Assembly (NCBI GenBank): GCA_016296635.1
Contig: JAEDIZ010000008.1
Coordinates: 1 to 44,691 of the forward strand
Direction of reading: 5' to 3'
Length of the DNA: 44,691 nt
From: Oscillospiraceae bacterium
GTDB taxonomy: Bacteria > Bacillota > Clostridia > Oscillospirales > Oscillospiraceae
This document shows, piece by piece, positions 1 through 7,213 of this stretch. Each line of letters begins with the position of its first letter. Positions within the stretch are counted from its first letter, which is position 1. The position numbers and the translations under genes are program-made. The notes below the pieces were generated by a model. The model had not been told where the DNA came from, did not search any database, and saw only the letters and a program-made list of their open reading frames with translations.

Positions 1-54
1 GAACACGAACTCGTTGCCACATTCTTTGCATACTAAAGTCTTGTCTTCGTACAT
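1..54 (-). CDS. Zinc-ribbon protein, N-terminal fragment
   Basis: Only the first 18 codons are in the window; the gene runs off the left edge. The start reads MYEDKTLVCKECGNEFVF, and CxxC followed by GNEFVF is typical of the short clostridial zinc-ribbon proteins, in which a second CxxC pair completes one zinc site. An AGAGAGG ribosome binding site lies just upstream of the ATG. A consensus promoter sits about 240 bp upstream, so the mRNA has a very long leader. The function of the family is unknown; a nucleic-acid or ribosome-associated role is only a guess. The call rests on one half of the zinc site. Confidence 0.7.
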   Translation of the reverse strand, partial: MYEDKTLVCKECGNEFVF

Positions 55-290
55 TGATTTTACCTCTCTTTAGCGAAATAGTGGTGTTTTGCCCTGAGAT
101 TGCGGCTCGCGCTCGTAGTTACCAGGGACATATATGCGATCAGCCTTTGGCTGCATACGCTGAAAACTGCCGTGCAATCTTAACGGATTCATGCACCAAA
201 GAGAGTGTACAAAGAAAAACCAAAGATTCACCAGCCTGGAGCAACGGCGAGCGGAAAAGGAAAAATCTCCATCCCAACCATTCTCAATAA
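55..290 (-). ncRNA. Long structured 5' leader or small RNA before the zinc-ribbon gene
   Basis: Roughly 235 nt lie between the predicted transcription start (about 288) and the zinc-ribbon ATG at 54, with no convincing gene. Read on the minus strand, several hairpins can be drawn in series: GTGCA pairing with TGCAC around an AATC/GATT stem, then TATGC/GCATA enclosing AGCC-AAA-GGCT, then CCCTG pairing with CAGGG around a GCG-rich interior. An open frame crosses the area, but its first ATG lies inside the promoter and its internal ATGs lack ribosome binding sites. I could not match it to a known riboswitch class. It may be a cis-regulatory leader or a stand-alone RNA. Confidence 0.45.
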
Positions 291-294
291 TGCT

Positions 295-323
295 ATTATA
301 TGCAGCAAACCGCATTTTGTCAA
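295..323 (-). promoter_or_regulatory. Consensus sigma-A promoter for the leader and zinc-ribbon gene
   Basis: On the minus strand TTGACA (318-323) and TATAAT (295-300) are separated by exactly 17 bp. Both hexamers match the consensus perfectly, which predicts strong constitutive transcription starting near 288. Confidence 0.85.
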
Positions 324-345
324 TAGTAATAAATTTTTTTTAGTT

Positions 346-1698
346 TCAGAGTGTTTTTTGTATGTTTTCGACTGCTTTCAGCAGATGCTCCGTCTGCTCC
401 TCTGCAGCCCCAATCGTGCCCGCCTCGACCATGACACGAACCAGCGGCTCCGTGCCGGAGGGTCTGATCAGAACACGGCCGTTTCCGGCAAGCGCCTGCT
501 CTGCCTGCTGCACCGCCTGCTTCAGGTCGTCCGATGCCATAATCGCTTTTTTCTCTTCATTTGTGCTGACACGCACGTTTTTCAGAACCTGCGGATAGCG
601 AACGATCCTGCCTGCCAGCTCGCTGACCTTCTTCCCGGACTGCGACACAATGGAGAGGAACTGCAGGGCGGAAAGCTCACCGTCACCGGTGGTCATATGC
701 TCCAGGAAAATGATATGTCCGGACTGCTCACCGCCAAGGCACATGCCTTCCTTCTGCATCAGTTCCAGCACATTTCTGTCACCGACAGCTGCGCAGAGCA
801 GCCGCAGATCATTTTCTTTGCAATACTTATGTAAACCAATATTGGACATTACCGTTGCAACGAAGCCGTTTCCCTGCAGCTTTCCCTGCTGTGTCAGCGT
901 ATCCGCGCAGATTGCCATGATCTTGTCGCCGTCCACTTCGCAGCCGTTTTCGTCCACGGCAAGGCAGCGATCTGCATCGCCGTCAAAGGCAAGGCCCAGA
1001 TCGTAGCCGCCCTCGCGCACCTTTTCGCTGAGCATTTCCATGTAGGTCGAGCCGCAGCGGTCATTGATGTTGACGCCGTTGGGCTTGTCGTTGATATAGT
1101 CTGCGCGGATGGGGAACCGGCTGAAAAGTGCCCGGGCCGTGCGGGAAGAAGCGCCGTTGGCACAGTCGAACAGCACCTTCAAAGGCTTCAGTTCGCCGAC
1201 GGTGGAAGCAAGATGATCGAGATAAAGCTCCAGCTCGCCATCTGCGTCACGGACGATGCCGAGTTTTTCATGGGTGCAGACGGGAAGGTCGCCTTCCTGC
1301 AGAATGAGCGATTCAATATTGCCCTCCAGTTCATCACTGAGCTTAAAGCCCTCAGCTGAGAACATTTTGATGCCGTTATGCTCATAAGGATTGTGAGAAG
1401 CGGAAATCACAATGCCCGCATCTGCATGCAGCTGCACCGTCAGATAGGCAACTGCCGGCGTCGGCGCCACACCGAGGCGAACGACATCGCAGCCACAGGC
1501 AGTCAGGCCGGCGATCAGCGCCGCTTCCAGCATATCCGAGGAAATGCGGGTATCCTTGCCGATCACGACAAAGGGCTTTTCAGCCTTTTCATTTTTCAGA
1601 GAAATCGCCGCTGCCTGACCGACACGGTAGGCGAGTTTAGTATCCAACGTTTCATTGGCAACGCCGCGGATACCGTCTGTTCCGAAAAGTTTTCCCAT
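346..1698 (-). CDS. glmM: Phosphoglucosamine mutase
   Basis: GlmM interconverts glucosamine-6-phosphate and glucosamine-1-phosphate in the cytoplasm, the step before UDP-GlcNAc and peptidoglycan. The 450-aa protein opens with MGKLFGTDGIRGVAN, the family signature. It carries the phosphoserine loop ISASHNPYEHNGIKMF (active-site Ser near residue 101), the metal-binding DGDADR loop and the C-terminal RPSGTEPLVRVMVE phosphate-binding loop. The ATG at 1698 is preferred over a TTG nine bases upstream because family members start there. It follows ruvB by 23 bp on the same strand and is probably the last gene of the ruv operon. There is no clear terminator behind it, so read-through into the downstream leader is possible. 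Confidence 0.97.
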   Translation of the reverse strand: MGKLFGTDGIRGVANETLDTKLAYRVGQAAAISLKNEKAEKPFVVIGKDTRISSDMLEAALIAGLTACGCDVVRLGVAPTPAVAYLTVQLHADAGIVISASHNPYEHNGIKMFSAEGFKLSDELEGNIESLILQEGDLPVCTHEKLGIVRDADGELELYLDHLASTVGELKPLKVLFDCANGASSRTARALFSRFPIRADYINDKPNGVNINDRCGSTYMEMLSEKVREGGYDLGLAFDGDADRCLAVDENGCEVDGDKIMAICADTLTQQGKLQGNGFVATVMSNIGLHKYCKENDLRLLCAAVGDRNVLELMQKEGMCLGGEQSGHIIFLEHMTTGDGELSALQFLSIVSQSGKKVSELAGRIVRYPQVLKNVRVSTNEEKKAIMASDDLKQAVQQAEQALAGNGRVLIRPSGTEPLVRVMVEAGTIGAAEEQTEHLLKAVENIQKTL

Positions 1699-1721
1699 AT
1701 TTTTCAACCCAATCTATAAAT

Positions 1722-2768
1722 TTAGAATGAAAGCTGCTCCGCCTGCTGCGCAGTTTTATTTGCGATATGCAGGTGGTCATAGGCCAGCTGCGTCACGCAG
1801 CGGCCGCGCGGTGTGCGAGTGAGGAAGCCGATCTGCATGAGATACGGCTCGTAAACATCCTCCAGCGTCACCGCCTCTTCGCCGATGGTGGCCGCCAGTG
1901 TTTCAAGGCCCACGGGGCCGCCGTTATAGTTCCGGATGATGGCCGTCAGCATCCGGCGGTCGATGGCGTCAAGGCCGAGTCTGTCAACCTCCAGCTTGGA
2001 AAGCGCATGGTCGGCTGCCTCTCTTGTAATCACGCCGTCATGGAAAATTTCCGCAAAGTCGCGCACCCGGCGCAGCATCCGGTTAGCAATACGCGGCGTT
2101 CCGCGGGAGCGCGAGGCAATCTCCTCCGCACCCGCAGAATCGATCTCGATGCCCAGAAGCGCAGCGGAACGCGAAACAATCTTCGCAAGCTCCTCCGTCG
2201 TGTAGAGTTCCAGCCGCAGCTGCACGCCGAAACGGTCACGCAGAGGACTGGAAAGCTGACCTGCGCGGGTGGTTGCGCCGATGAGCGTAAAGCGCGGCAG
2301 ATCAAGCCGGATGGAGTTGGCGGAAGGGCCTTTGCCAATGATGATATCGATGGCATAGTCCTCCATGGCCGGGTACAGAATCTCCTCCACAGAGCGGTTC
2401 AGCCGGTGAATTTCATCGATAAAGAGAATGTCCCCGGCAGAAAGATTCGTCAGAAGTGCCGCCAGATCACCGGCCTTTTCGATGGCAGGGCCGGAGGTGA
2501 TACGGATGTTTACGCCCATTTCGTTGGCGATGACGCCTGCCAGCGTCGTCTTGCCGAGACCCGGAGGGCCGTAAAGCAGCACATGGTCAAGCGGCTCGTT
2601 TCTTCTGCGGGCCGCCTCAATATAGACGGCAAGATTTCCCTTGGCTTTTTCCTGACCGGTATAGTCCTCCAGCGTTTTGGGGCGAAGCGAAATCTCGCCG
2701 TCGTCCATAGGTGTCAGGCTGGTGGTCACGATGGGTGCTTCATATTCCTGCGAAAATTCAAGACTCAT
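1722..2768 (-). CDS. ruvB: Holliday junction branch-migration ATPase RuvB
   Basis: RuvB is the AAA+ hexameric motor that drives branch migration of Holliday junctions with RuvA. The protein is 348 aa, the normal length. It shows Walker A GPPGLGKTT (about 67-75), Walker B LFIDEIHRL (about 115-123), sensor I TLIGATTRAG, and the C-terminal winged helix containing GGPVGLETLA and FLTRTPRGR. A GGAGGGG ribosome binding site precedes the ATG. It is 12 bp downstream of ruvA, in the usual ruvC-ruvA-ruvB order. Confidence 0.98.
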   Translation of the reverse strand: MSLEFSQEYEAPIVTTSLTPMDDGEISLRPKTLEDYTGQEKAKGNLAVYIEAARRRNEPLDHVLLYGPPGLGKTTLAGVIANEMGVNIRITSGPAIEKAGDLAALLTNLSAGDILFIDEIHRLNRSVEEILYPAMEDYAIDIIIGKGPSANSIRLDLPRFTLIGATTRAGQLSSPLRDRFGVQLRLELYTTEELAKIVSRSAALLGIEIDSAGAEEIASRSRGTPRIANRMLRRVRDFAEIFHDGVITREAADHALSKLEVDRLGLDAIDRRMLTAIIRNYNGGPVGLETLAATIGEEAVTLEDVYEPYLMQIGFLTRTPRGRCVTQLAYDHLHIANKTAQQAEQLSF

Positions 2769-2780
2769 GTCTGCCCCTCC

Positions 2781-3380
2781 TTACTGCCGCACCATGGCGC
2801 GCAGAGACTGCCGCACGATCTCTTCGACGCTCATATTCTCCACATCCAAGCCCTTGAGGGCGGCGCCGATCTCTGTCTGACTGTAGCCAAGACTTGCCAG
2901 TGCAGCGGTGGCCTCCGCGGTCTTGCCGCCGCGCATGGGTGCCACATCCGACATGGAAGCGCCGTTCAATTCCAGCTGTTTGCCTGCAATCTTATCCTTC
3001 AGCTCCAGTAAAATACGCTGCGCCACTTTCTTGCCCACACCCGGCGCCATGGTCAGCGTCTTGGAATCCTGCGTCATGACCGCCAGCGTAAACTGATCCG
3101 GCGTAACTGTGGACAGAATCGCCAGTGCCGCCTTTGGGCCGACACCGGAAACGCTCAAAAGAAGCTCAAAACAGTTCAGCTCTTCGCGGGTGGCGAAGCC
3201 ATAGATGTCGAAGGCATCCTCTTTTATATTACAGTATGTGAACAGCCTGGCTTCCTTTCCGAGCTGCAGCTTGCTGAGCGTATAATTGGTGGTATGGCAG
3301 CCGTAGCCCACGCCGCCGCAGTCCACCACCGCAAGACCTGCATCCAGAATCGTAATGGTACCGTTCAGATAGTAAAACAT
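2781..3380 (-). CDS. ruvA: Holliday junction DNA-binding subunit RuvA
   Basis: RuvA tetramers bind the four-way junction and load RuvB. The 199-aa protein has the N-terminal OB fold (MFYYLNGTITIL), tandem helix-hairpin-helix motifs (LLSVSGVGPKAALAIL and MAPGVGKKVAQRIL), and a C-terminal UBA-like domain that contacts RuvB (EATAALASLGYSQTE). Its ATG directly follows the ruvC stop codon, which suggests translational coupling. Confidence 0.98.
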   Translation of the reverse strand: MFYYLNGTITILDAGLAVVDCGGVGYGCHTTNYTLSKLQLGKEARLFTYCNIKEDAFDIYGFATREELNCFELLLSVSGVGPKAALAILSTVTPDQFTLAVMTQDSKTLTMAPGVGKKVAQRILLELKDKIAGKQLELNGASMSDVAPMRGGKTAEATAALASLGYSQTEIGAALKGLDVENMSVEEIVRQSLRAMVRQ

Positions 3381-3878
3381 TTACTGATACCCCTTCTGAC
3401 TCAAAAGTGAAGTATTGCTTCTGGCATGGCACAGAGCAATTGCGATGGCATCTGCCGCATCATCGGGCCTTGCGACCTTCTCCATGTGCAAAAGCCGTTT
3501 GGTCATATCCATGACCTGCAGCTTTCCTGCGCCGCCGTAGCCGACTACGGCCTGCTTGACCTGATTCGGCGTATACTCAAAAAGCGGGATGCCTGCCTTT
3601 GCGATCGCCAGCAGGATCACGCCGCGCCCGTGGCTGACGCCGATGCCGGTCGTGACATTGTTGCCCCAGAAAAGTTCTTCCAACGCGACGGTATCCGGCT
3701 TTACCGTTTCGATCAGCTGCGTCATATCGTCATACAGCATGACCAGCCGCTGTGAAAACTCCAAATCCTTCGGCGTTGTGATCACGCCGTAGTTGAGAAG
3801 CTGAAATGCCCCCCGTTCGGCATGAACGACGCCGAAACCCGTTGTAGCATAGCCGGGGTCGATTCCCAATATGACCAT
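3381..3878 (-). CDS. ruvC: Holliday junction resolvase RuvC
   Basis: RuvC is the Mg2+-dependent endonuclease that cuts Holliday junctions symmetrically. The 165-aa protein begins MVILGIDPGYATTGFG, which holds the first catalytic Asp. It also has VALEELFWGNN with the catalytic Glu and the C-terminal DDAADAIAIALCHA with the last acidic residues. The ATG at 3878 is chosen because GGAGGG lies just ahead of it and family members start with this motif; a longer reading of 183 aa adds unconserved sequence. It is the first recombination gene of the operon, after a 58-aa membrane protein. Confidence 0.97.
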   Translation of the reverse strand: MVILGIDPGYATTGFGVVHAERGAFQLLNYGVITTPKDLEFSQRLVMLYDDMTQLIETVKPDTVALEELFWGNNVTTGIGVSHGRGVILLAIAKAGIPLFEYTPNQVKQAVVGYGGAGKLQVMDMTKRLLHMEKVARPDDAADAIAIALCHARSNTSLLSQKGYQ

Positions 3879-3891
3879 AACTCCCTCCGGC

Positions 3892-4068
3892 TCAGAACCT
3901 TCCGAACATCTGCCAGTAGCACATACCCGCAATCGCGAAGATCACCACACCCAGCAGAACCCACGCAAGGATCCGGTGCTGGACGGGTCTGTCCGTATAA
4001 TGCTCCTCCGGCTTCTGCCGTTCGCCGCTGAGATAATCCAGCCGCTCAGATGACTGTTCCTGTTTCAT
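3892..4068 (-). CDS. 58-aa single-span membrane protein upstream of ruvC
   Basis: This is a short open frame with a good ribosome binding site (AGAGGAG, spacing about 6) starting MKQEQSSERLDYLSGERQKP. The first half is polar and charged. Residues about 33-52 form one hydrophobic helix (ILAWVLLGVVIFAIAGMCYW), and the protein ends QMFGRF. The stop lies 13 bp before the ruvC ATG, and the sigma-A-type promoter of the operon lies just upstream, so it is the operon's first gene. I do not recognise a family. A small inner-membrane protein co-transcribed with recombination genes is unusual, and its role is unknown. Confidence 0.72.
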   Translation of the reverse strand: MKQEQSSERLDYLSGERQKPEEHYTDRPVQHRILAWVLLGVVIFAIAGMCYWQMFGRF

Positions 4069-4109
4069 ATTGACTCCTCTATTTCCGGAATCATTCCGAT
4101 ATTTCTGAT

Positions 4110-4118
4110 ATTATACCA
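4110..4118 (-). promoter_or_regulatory. Extended -10 promoter of the ruvCAB-glmM operon
   Basis: On the minus strand TATAAT (4110-4115) is preceded by TGG, an extended -10 element. No good -35 hexamer stands at 17 bp. It is placed about 40 bp before the 58-aa gene and faces away from mntP. Confidence 0.65.
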
Positions 4119-4155
4119 TAAACGCGAACAAAAGAACAGAAAAACTTTTTCTCCC

Positions 4156-4184
4156 TTGCATGGAGCATCAGAGAATGCTATACT
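4156..4184 (+). promoter_or_regulatory. Promoter of mntP
   Basis: TTGCAT (4156-4161) and TATACT (4179-4184) are separated by 17 bp, with TGC directly before the -10 (extended). The leader to the mntP ATG is only about 30 nt, too short for a yybP-ykoY manganese riboswitch. Confidence 0.75.
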
Positions 4185-4221
4185 GCATAAGAATCACCCG
4201 AAAAAGATCGGAGTAGAAGTC

Positions 4222-4809
4222 ATGAATCTTTCTTTTCTCTTTTTTCTGAACGCCGTCGCTTTCGGCGTGGGACTGGCCATGGACGCCTTCTCCGTATCGA
4301 TGGCAAACGGACTGAATGAGCCGCAGATGAAGCCCGGAAAAATGTGCGTCATTGCAGGCGTATTTGCCGGCTTTCAGATTGCCATGCCGCTGATCGGCTG
4401 GTTCTGTGTACACGCCATCGCCGAGGCCTTTTCCGCATTTCAGAAGTTCATTCCATGGATCGCGCTGATTTTGCTGGCCTATATCGGCGGCAGTATGCTG
4501 CTGGACGGCATCCGCAATAAAACCGAGGAAGCAGAACCCCCTGCCGTGGGCGTGGGCGCACTTCTGCTGCAGGGCATCGCCACCTCCATTGACGCCCTTT
4601 CTGTCGGTTTCACCATTGCGTACTATTCCGCTGCCGAGGCCCTCATTGAATCATTCATTATCGGCATCGTGACTTTCGTGATCTGCATGGCAGGTCTTGC
4701 CATCGGTAAAAAATTCGGCACAAAGCTGGCGGGAAAAGCTTCGGTTCTCGGCGGCCTCATCCTCATCGGCATCGGTTTGGAGATTTTCATCACCGGACTG
4801 ATCCGGTAA
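4222..4809 (+). CDS. mntP: Putative manganese efflux pump MntP
   Basis: MntP exports Mn2+ across the cytoplasmic membrane. The 195-aa hydrophobic protein has about six transmembrane segments arranged as two repeats. The conserved acidic motifs are GLAMDAFSVSMANG (about 17-30) and, in the second repeat, GIATSIDALSVGFT. The start MNLSFLF has GGAG eight bases upstream; the open frame extends further 5' but across the promoter. It is monocistronic, with its own promoter and terminator. The usual Mn riboswitch seen before mntP in many bacteria is not visible here. Confidence 0.93.
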   Translation: MNLSFLFFLNAVAFGVGLAMDAFSVSMANGLNEPQMKPGKMCVIAGVFAGFQIAMPLIGWFCVHAIAEAFSAFQKFIPWIALILLAYIGGSMLLDGIRNKTEEAEPPAVGVGALLLQGIATSIDALSVGFTIAYYSAAEALIESFIIGIVTFVICMAGLAIGKKFGTKLAGKASVLGGLILIGIGLEIFITGLIR

Positions 4810-4827
4810 TCACGCCTGCGTCTGATC

Positions 4828-4862
4828 AAAGCGGTCTTCCATTCGGAAGACCGCTTTTTATT
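4828..4862 (+). terminator. Intrinsic terminator after mntP
   Basis: A ten-base-pair GC-rich stem (GCGGTCTTCC with GGAAGACCGC, loop ATTC) is followed by TTTTTATTTT. Confidence 0.92.
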
Positions 4863-4916
4863 TTCTGTATAAAATCCCTTCTGTCTGTCAAAACTGGCAA
4901 ATGAGGTGAAACATAG

Positions 4917-5597
4917 ATGCTCATTTCCTTTATTCGCGCAATCATTCTATACATGGCACTGATCCTTACCGTCCGTCTGATGGGAAAGCGTCAGCTGGGC
5001 GAGATGGAACCCATGGAATTCGTAGTCACCATGCTGATTGCAAATCTGGCGGCAGTTCCCATGCAGGACACCGCTATTCCCCTGCTCGCCGGTCTGATTC
5101 CGATTCTGGTTGTCTTATCCATCGAGCTGATTCTGTCCGTTCTCATTTATCGCAGCGTTCCCATGCGCCGGTTTTTCTGCGGCAAGCCCGTCATCCTGAT
5201 GGAAAACGGAAAACTGCTGCAGGACAACATGAAAAAGACCCGGGTCAATCCGGACGAACTGACGGAATATCTGCGTATGCAGGGCGTGACCGATCTGACG
5301 ACCGTGCAGTACGCGATTTTGGAAACCGGCGGTGCGATCTCCGTGCTGCTTTATCCGAAATATGAACCTGCCTGCGCAAAGGACGCCGGTGTGCAGGCAT
5401 GCAGCCGCCGTCTTCCCGTCACTGTCATTTCCGGCGGCAGGCTGATGGAGACGAACCTGCCGCTGCTCGGCAAGACCCGGAGCTGGGTGCAGAAAATTCT
5501 GCAGGATCACAATCTGCATCTGCAGGACGTCTTTCTTCTCACCGCAGAGCCGGACGGCAGGCTGTATCTTTCCGTCCGGCAGGAGGAACAGAAATGA
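4917..5597 (+). CDS. DUF421 membrane protein (YetF/YrbG-like)
   Basis: The 226-aa protein has three N-terminal transmembrane segments (about residues 1-80) followed by a soluble alpha/beta domain, the DUF421 layout. Recognisable family features are the start LISFIRAIILYMALILTVRLMGKRQLGEMEP, here divided by the first helix and its loop, and the cytoplasmic segment NPDELTEYLRMQGVTDLTTVQYAILETGG. Related YetF/YdfR proteins in Bacillus are linked to spores, but no biochemical role is settled. GAGGTG precedes the ATG. The stop overlaps the next gene's start (ATGA), so the two are translationally coupled, and DUF4363 is a common partner in Clostridia. Confidence 0.9.
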   Translation: MLISFIRAIILYMALILTVRLMGKRQLGEMEPMEFVVTMLIANLAAVPMQDTAIPLLAGLIPILVVLSIELILSVLIYRSVPMRRFFCGKPVILMENGKLLQDNMKKTRVNPDELTEYLRMQGVTDLTTVQYAILETGGAISVLLYPKYEPACAKDAGVQACSRRLPVTVISGGRLMETNLPLLGKTRSWVQKILQDHNLHLQDVFLLTAEPDGRLYLSVRQEEQK

Positions 5598-5974
5598 AAC
5601 ATATTCTGATTGCCAGCGGGATTCTGGCCGTTGTCCTTGCCTTCTGCATCTTTTCCATGTGCTTCATTCGTTCATCTGCAGCCAAAACACTGGACGCGCT
5701 CACGGCATCTTATGAGTACGCCTTCGAGCAGAATTTCCCTTCTGCCAGCGCTGCCCTTTCCCGGGCAGAGCAGGCTTGGAAGCAGCGTGAGTCATACTTT
5801 TCCGCCGTACTTGCCCATGACGAGGTGGATCAGGTCGCCACCGATCTTGCGCAGCTGCGCGAATATATCCGCGTCCGGGATATGGATGATTTTCTTGCCA
5901 CCGCAGCAAGTCTGATGGAAACCATCCGCCATATGCGGCAGGTGGAGCTTCCTCTGTCCTACAATATTCTTTAG
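5594..5974 (+). CDS. DUF4363 family membrane-anchored protein
   Basis: The 126-aa protein has an N-terminal membrane anchor (about residues 4-26, HILIASGILAVVLAFCIFS) followed by an all-helical extracytoplasmic domain with the pattern RAEQAWKQRESYFSAVLAHDEVD. It overlaps the DUF421 gene by four bases (ATGA) and has AGGAGG upstream. The family is found in Clostridia paired with DUF421; its function is unknown. It probably forms an envelope complex with its partner. Confidence 0.82.
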   Translation: MKHILIASGILAVVLAFCIFSMCFIRSSAAKTLDALTASYEYAFEQNFPSASAALSRAEQAWKQRESYFSAVLAHDEVDQVATDLAQLREYIRVRDMDDFLATAASLMETIRHMRQVELPLSYNIL

Positions 5975-5982
5975 ATGCAGAA

Positions 5983-6020
5983 AATCCGCTGCGATGCCGT
6001 CATCGCAGCGGATTCTATGT
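5983..6020. terminator. Bidirectional terminator between DUF4363 and nrdR
   Basis: A 14-bp perfect stem (AATCCGCTGCGATG with CATCGCAGCGGATT, loop CCGT) lies between two convergent genes. The U-tracts on both sides are short and interrupted. Confidence 0.75.
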
Positions 6021-6023
6021 TTC

Positions 6024-6479
6024 TTATTTTCCGGCCAGAATCTTGTCCAGTTCCTGCTTGAAGCTGTTGATGTCCTTAAACTGACGGTAGACCGAGGCAA
6101 AACGCACATAGGCAACCTCATCCATCGGCTTCAGTTTCTCCATGACCTGCTCGCCGATCGATTCCGTGGAAACCTCCCGATCCAGAGAATTCTGAATATT
6201 CTGCTCGATCTCATCCACAGCCAGTTCCATATCTGCCAGTGCCACCGGGCGCTTTTCGCAGGCACGAAGCATACCGTTGAGTACCTTGTTCCGGTCAAAG
6301 GACTGCCGGGTTCCGTCGCGCTTCACAACAACCATGGGCACACGTTCTACGGTTTCATAGGTCGTAAACCGCTTCTGACACGCCAGACACTCGCGTCTTC
6401 TGCGAATCGACTGTCCGTCCTCGGAATGGCGGGAATCAACGACTTTGCTCTCCTCATAGCTGCAAAACGGGCATTTCAT
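6024..6479 (-). CDS. nrdR: Transcriptional repressor NrdR
   Basis: NrdR senses ATP/dATP and represses ribonucleotide reductase genes by binding NrdR boxes. The 151-aa protein has an N-terminal zinc ribbon (Cys3, Cys6, Cys31, Cys34 in MKCPFCSYEE and ECLACQKR) followed by an ATP-cone domain starting VPMVVVKRDGTRQSFDR. The start at 6479 is fixed by the zinc-ribbon motif and the GGAGG ribosome binding site; the open frame continues 16 codons upstream but without support. Its promoter carries a Spo0A-like box between the -35 and -10 elements. Confidence 0.97.
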   Translation of the reverse strand: MKCPFCSYEESKVVDSRHSEDGQSIRRRRECLACQKRFTTYETVERVPMVVVKRDGTRQSFDRNKVLNGMLRACEKRPVALADMELAVDEIEQNIQNSLDREVSTESIGEQVMEKLKPMDEVAYVRFASVYRQFKDINSFKQELDKILAGK

Positions 6480-6516
6480 GGTCTTTTTCCTCCGGTTTTT
6501 GAAACTTCTCTCAAGA

Positions 6517-6545
6517 ATTATACACATAAAATGTCGAATTGTCTA
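6517..6545 (-). promoter_or_regulatory. nrdR promoter with a Spo0A-type box in the spacer
   Basis: On the minus strand TAGACA (6540-6545) and TATAAT (6517-6522) are 17 bp apart. The heptamer TGTCGAA (6532-6538, plus strand), identical to the core Spo0A box, lies entirely within the spacer. A bound Spo0A there would be expected to block RNA polymerase; the effect is inferred. Confidence 0.65.
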
Positions 6546-6564
6546 CTGTTTTTCCGGGATCGTT

Positions 6565-6861
6565 TCAAAGCCAGTCCTGCACAACATCCGCAAGCCCCGT
6601 CGGCGTTACCGTTCCTGCCGCAAGCAGGTCGATCAGCTCCAGTATTTTCGTGCCCGTCATGGTGATATTCTCGATTCCCGCATAGTCGGTGCCGCTTTCG
6701 CTGCTGGCCTTGACCTCTACGCCGTAGCTCTCGGCGCAGCCGCCCATGACTGCGCAGCTGACCAGGTAGTACTCCAGATGCAGCTTCTTCCCGGTCCAGG
6801 TTCGCGTATCGCGGACATGGATCAGACTTCTGCTGCTTTCGCTCGTTCTCGGTTCCTTCAT
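6565..6861 (-). CDS. DUF6514 family protein
   Basis: This is a 98-aa protein starting MKEPRTSESSRSLIHVRD. The core EYYLVSCAVMGGCAESYGVEVKAS followed by ENITMTGTKILELIDLLAAGTVTPTGLADVVQDWL fits DUF6514, a small clostridial family of unknown function. It has no signal peptide or membrane helix. The ATG at 6861 is chosen because GGGAGG lies upstream at good spacing; an ATG-type start 11 codons earlier lacks one. A possible -10 (TATATT, 6910-6915) has a Spo0A-type box just upstream of its -35 position, the arrangement of Spo0A-activated sigma-A promoters. Involvement in the switch to sporulation or stationary phase is inferred from that. Confidence 0.75.
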   Translation of the reverse strand: MKEPRTSESSRSLIHVRDTRTWTGKKLHLEYYLVSCAVMGGCAESYGVEVKASSESGTDYAGIENITMTGTKILELIDLLAAGTVTPTGLADVVQDWL

Positions 6862-6940
6862 CACGCTTCGCCTCCCGTTGCCATTGAAACACATTTTTCG
6901 CTGATTTGGAATATAAACTTATCGCACTTTTTCTGCATAA

Positions 6941-7125
6941 TTCGACAAAACATTTCCAATATATAGTAATTTCTTTCAATTTCCCGTTAATCTGCTTCCT
7001 TATTTTTCCTATTTTGTCGAAAACTTTTTGTAATAATCCGTAGATATGTTTTTTTCTTCTTTGTATTGCGCAAAGATATTCGACAATTTTTCTTTATTCT
7101 CAAGTAAATAATCCATGTTTCGACA
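6941..7125. promoter_or_regulatory. Cluster of four Spo0A-type boxes
   Basis: The 350-bp AT-rich gap between DUF6514 and DUF5685 (6862-7213) holds four exact copies of the heptamer TGTCGAA on either strand: 6941-6947 (minus), 7015-7021 (plus), 7079-7085 (minus) and 7119-7125 (minus). All are within TTTGTCGAA-type contexts, and the one at 7012-7023 is TTTTGTCGAAAA. This is the established core recognition sequence of the sporulation regulator Spo0A. Four in 185 bp is far above chance (well under 0.1 expected). The flanking genes face away from the cluster. Confidence 0.75.
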
Positions 7126-7154
7126 AACACTTCCTGATCGCAGAACAGTTTTTC

Positions 7155-7183
7155 TTTCCATTTGCCGGAAACTGTGTTATAGT
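7155..7183 (+). promoter_or_regulatory. Possible promoter of DUF5685-dnaJ operon
   Basis: TTTCCA (7155-7160) and TATAGT (7178-7183) are 17 bp apart, about 30 bp before the gene. The -35 matches consensus at only four of six positions, as expected of an activator-dependent promoter. The nearest Spo0A-type box ends 29 bp upstream. Confidence 0.45.
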
Positions 7184-7213
7184 CACAAAAGGATCTGAAA
7201 GGAAGGTATGCGG

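Noticed and set aside
70..315. 81-codon open frame upstream of the zinc-ribbon gene
   Set aside because: Its first ATG lies within the promoter and internal ATGs lack a ribosome binding site; it lies in the leader.
4070..4221. yybP-ykoY manganese riboswitch before mntP
   Set aside because: The leader is only about 30 nt after the clear promoter, too short.
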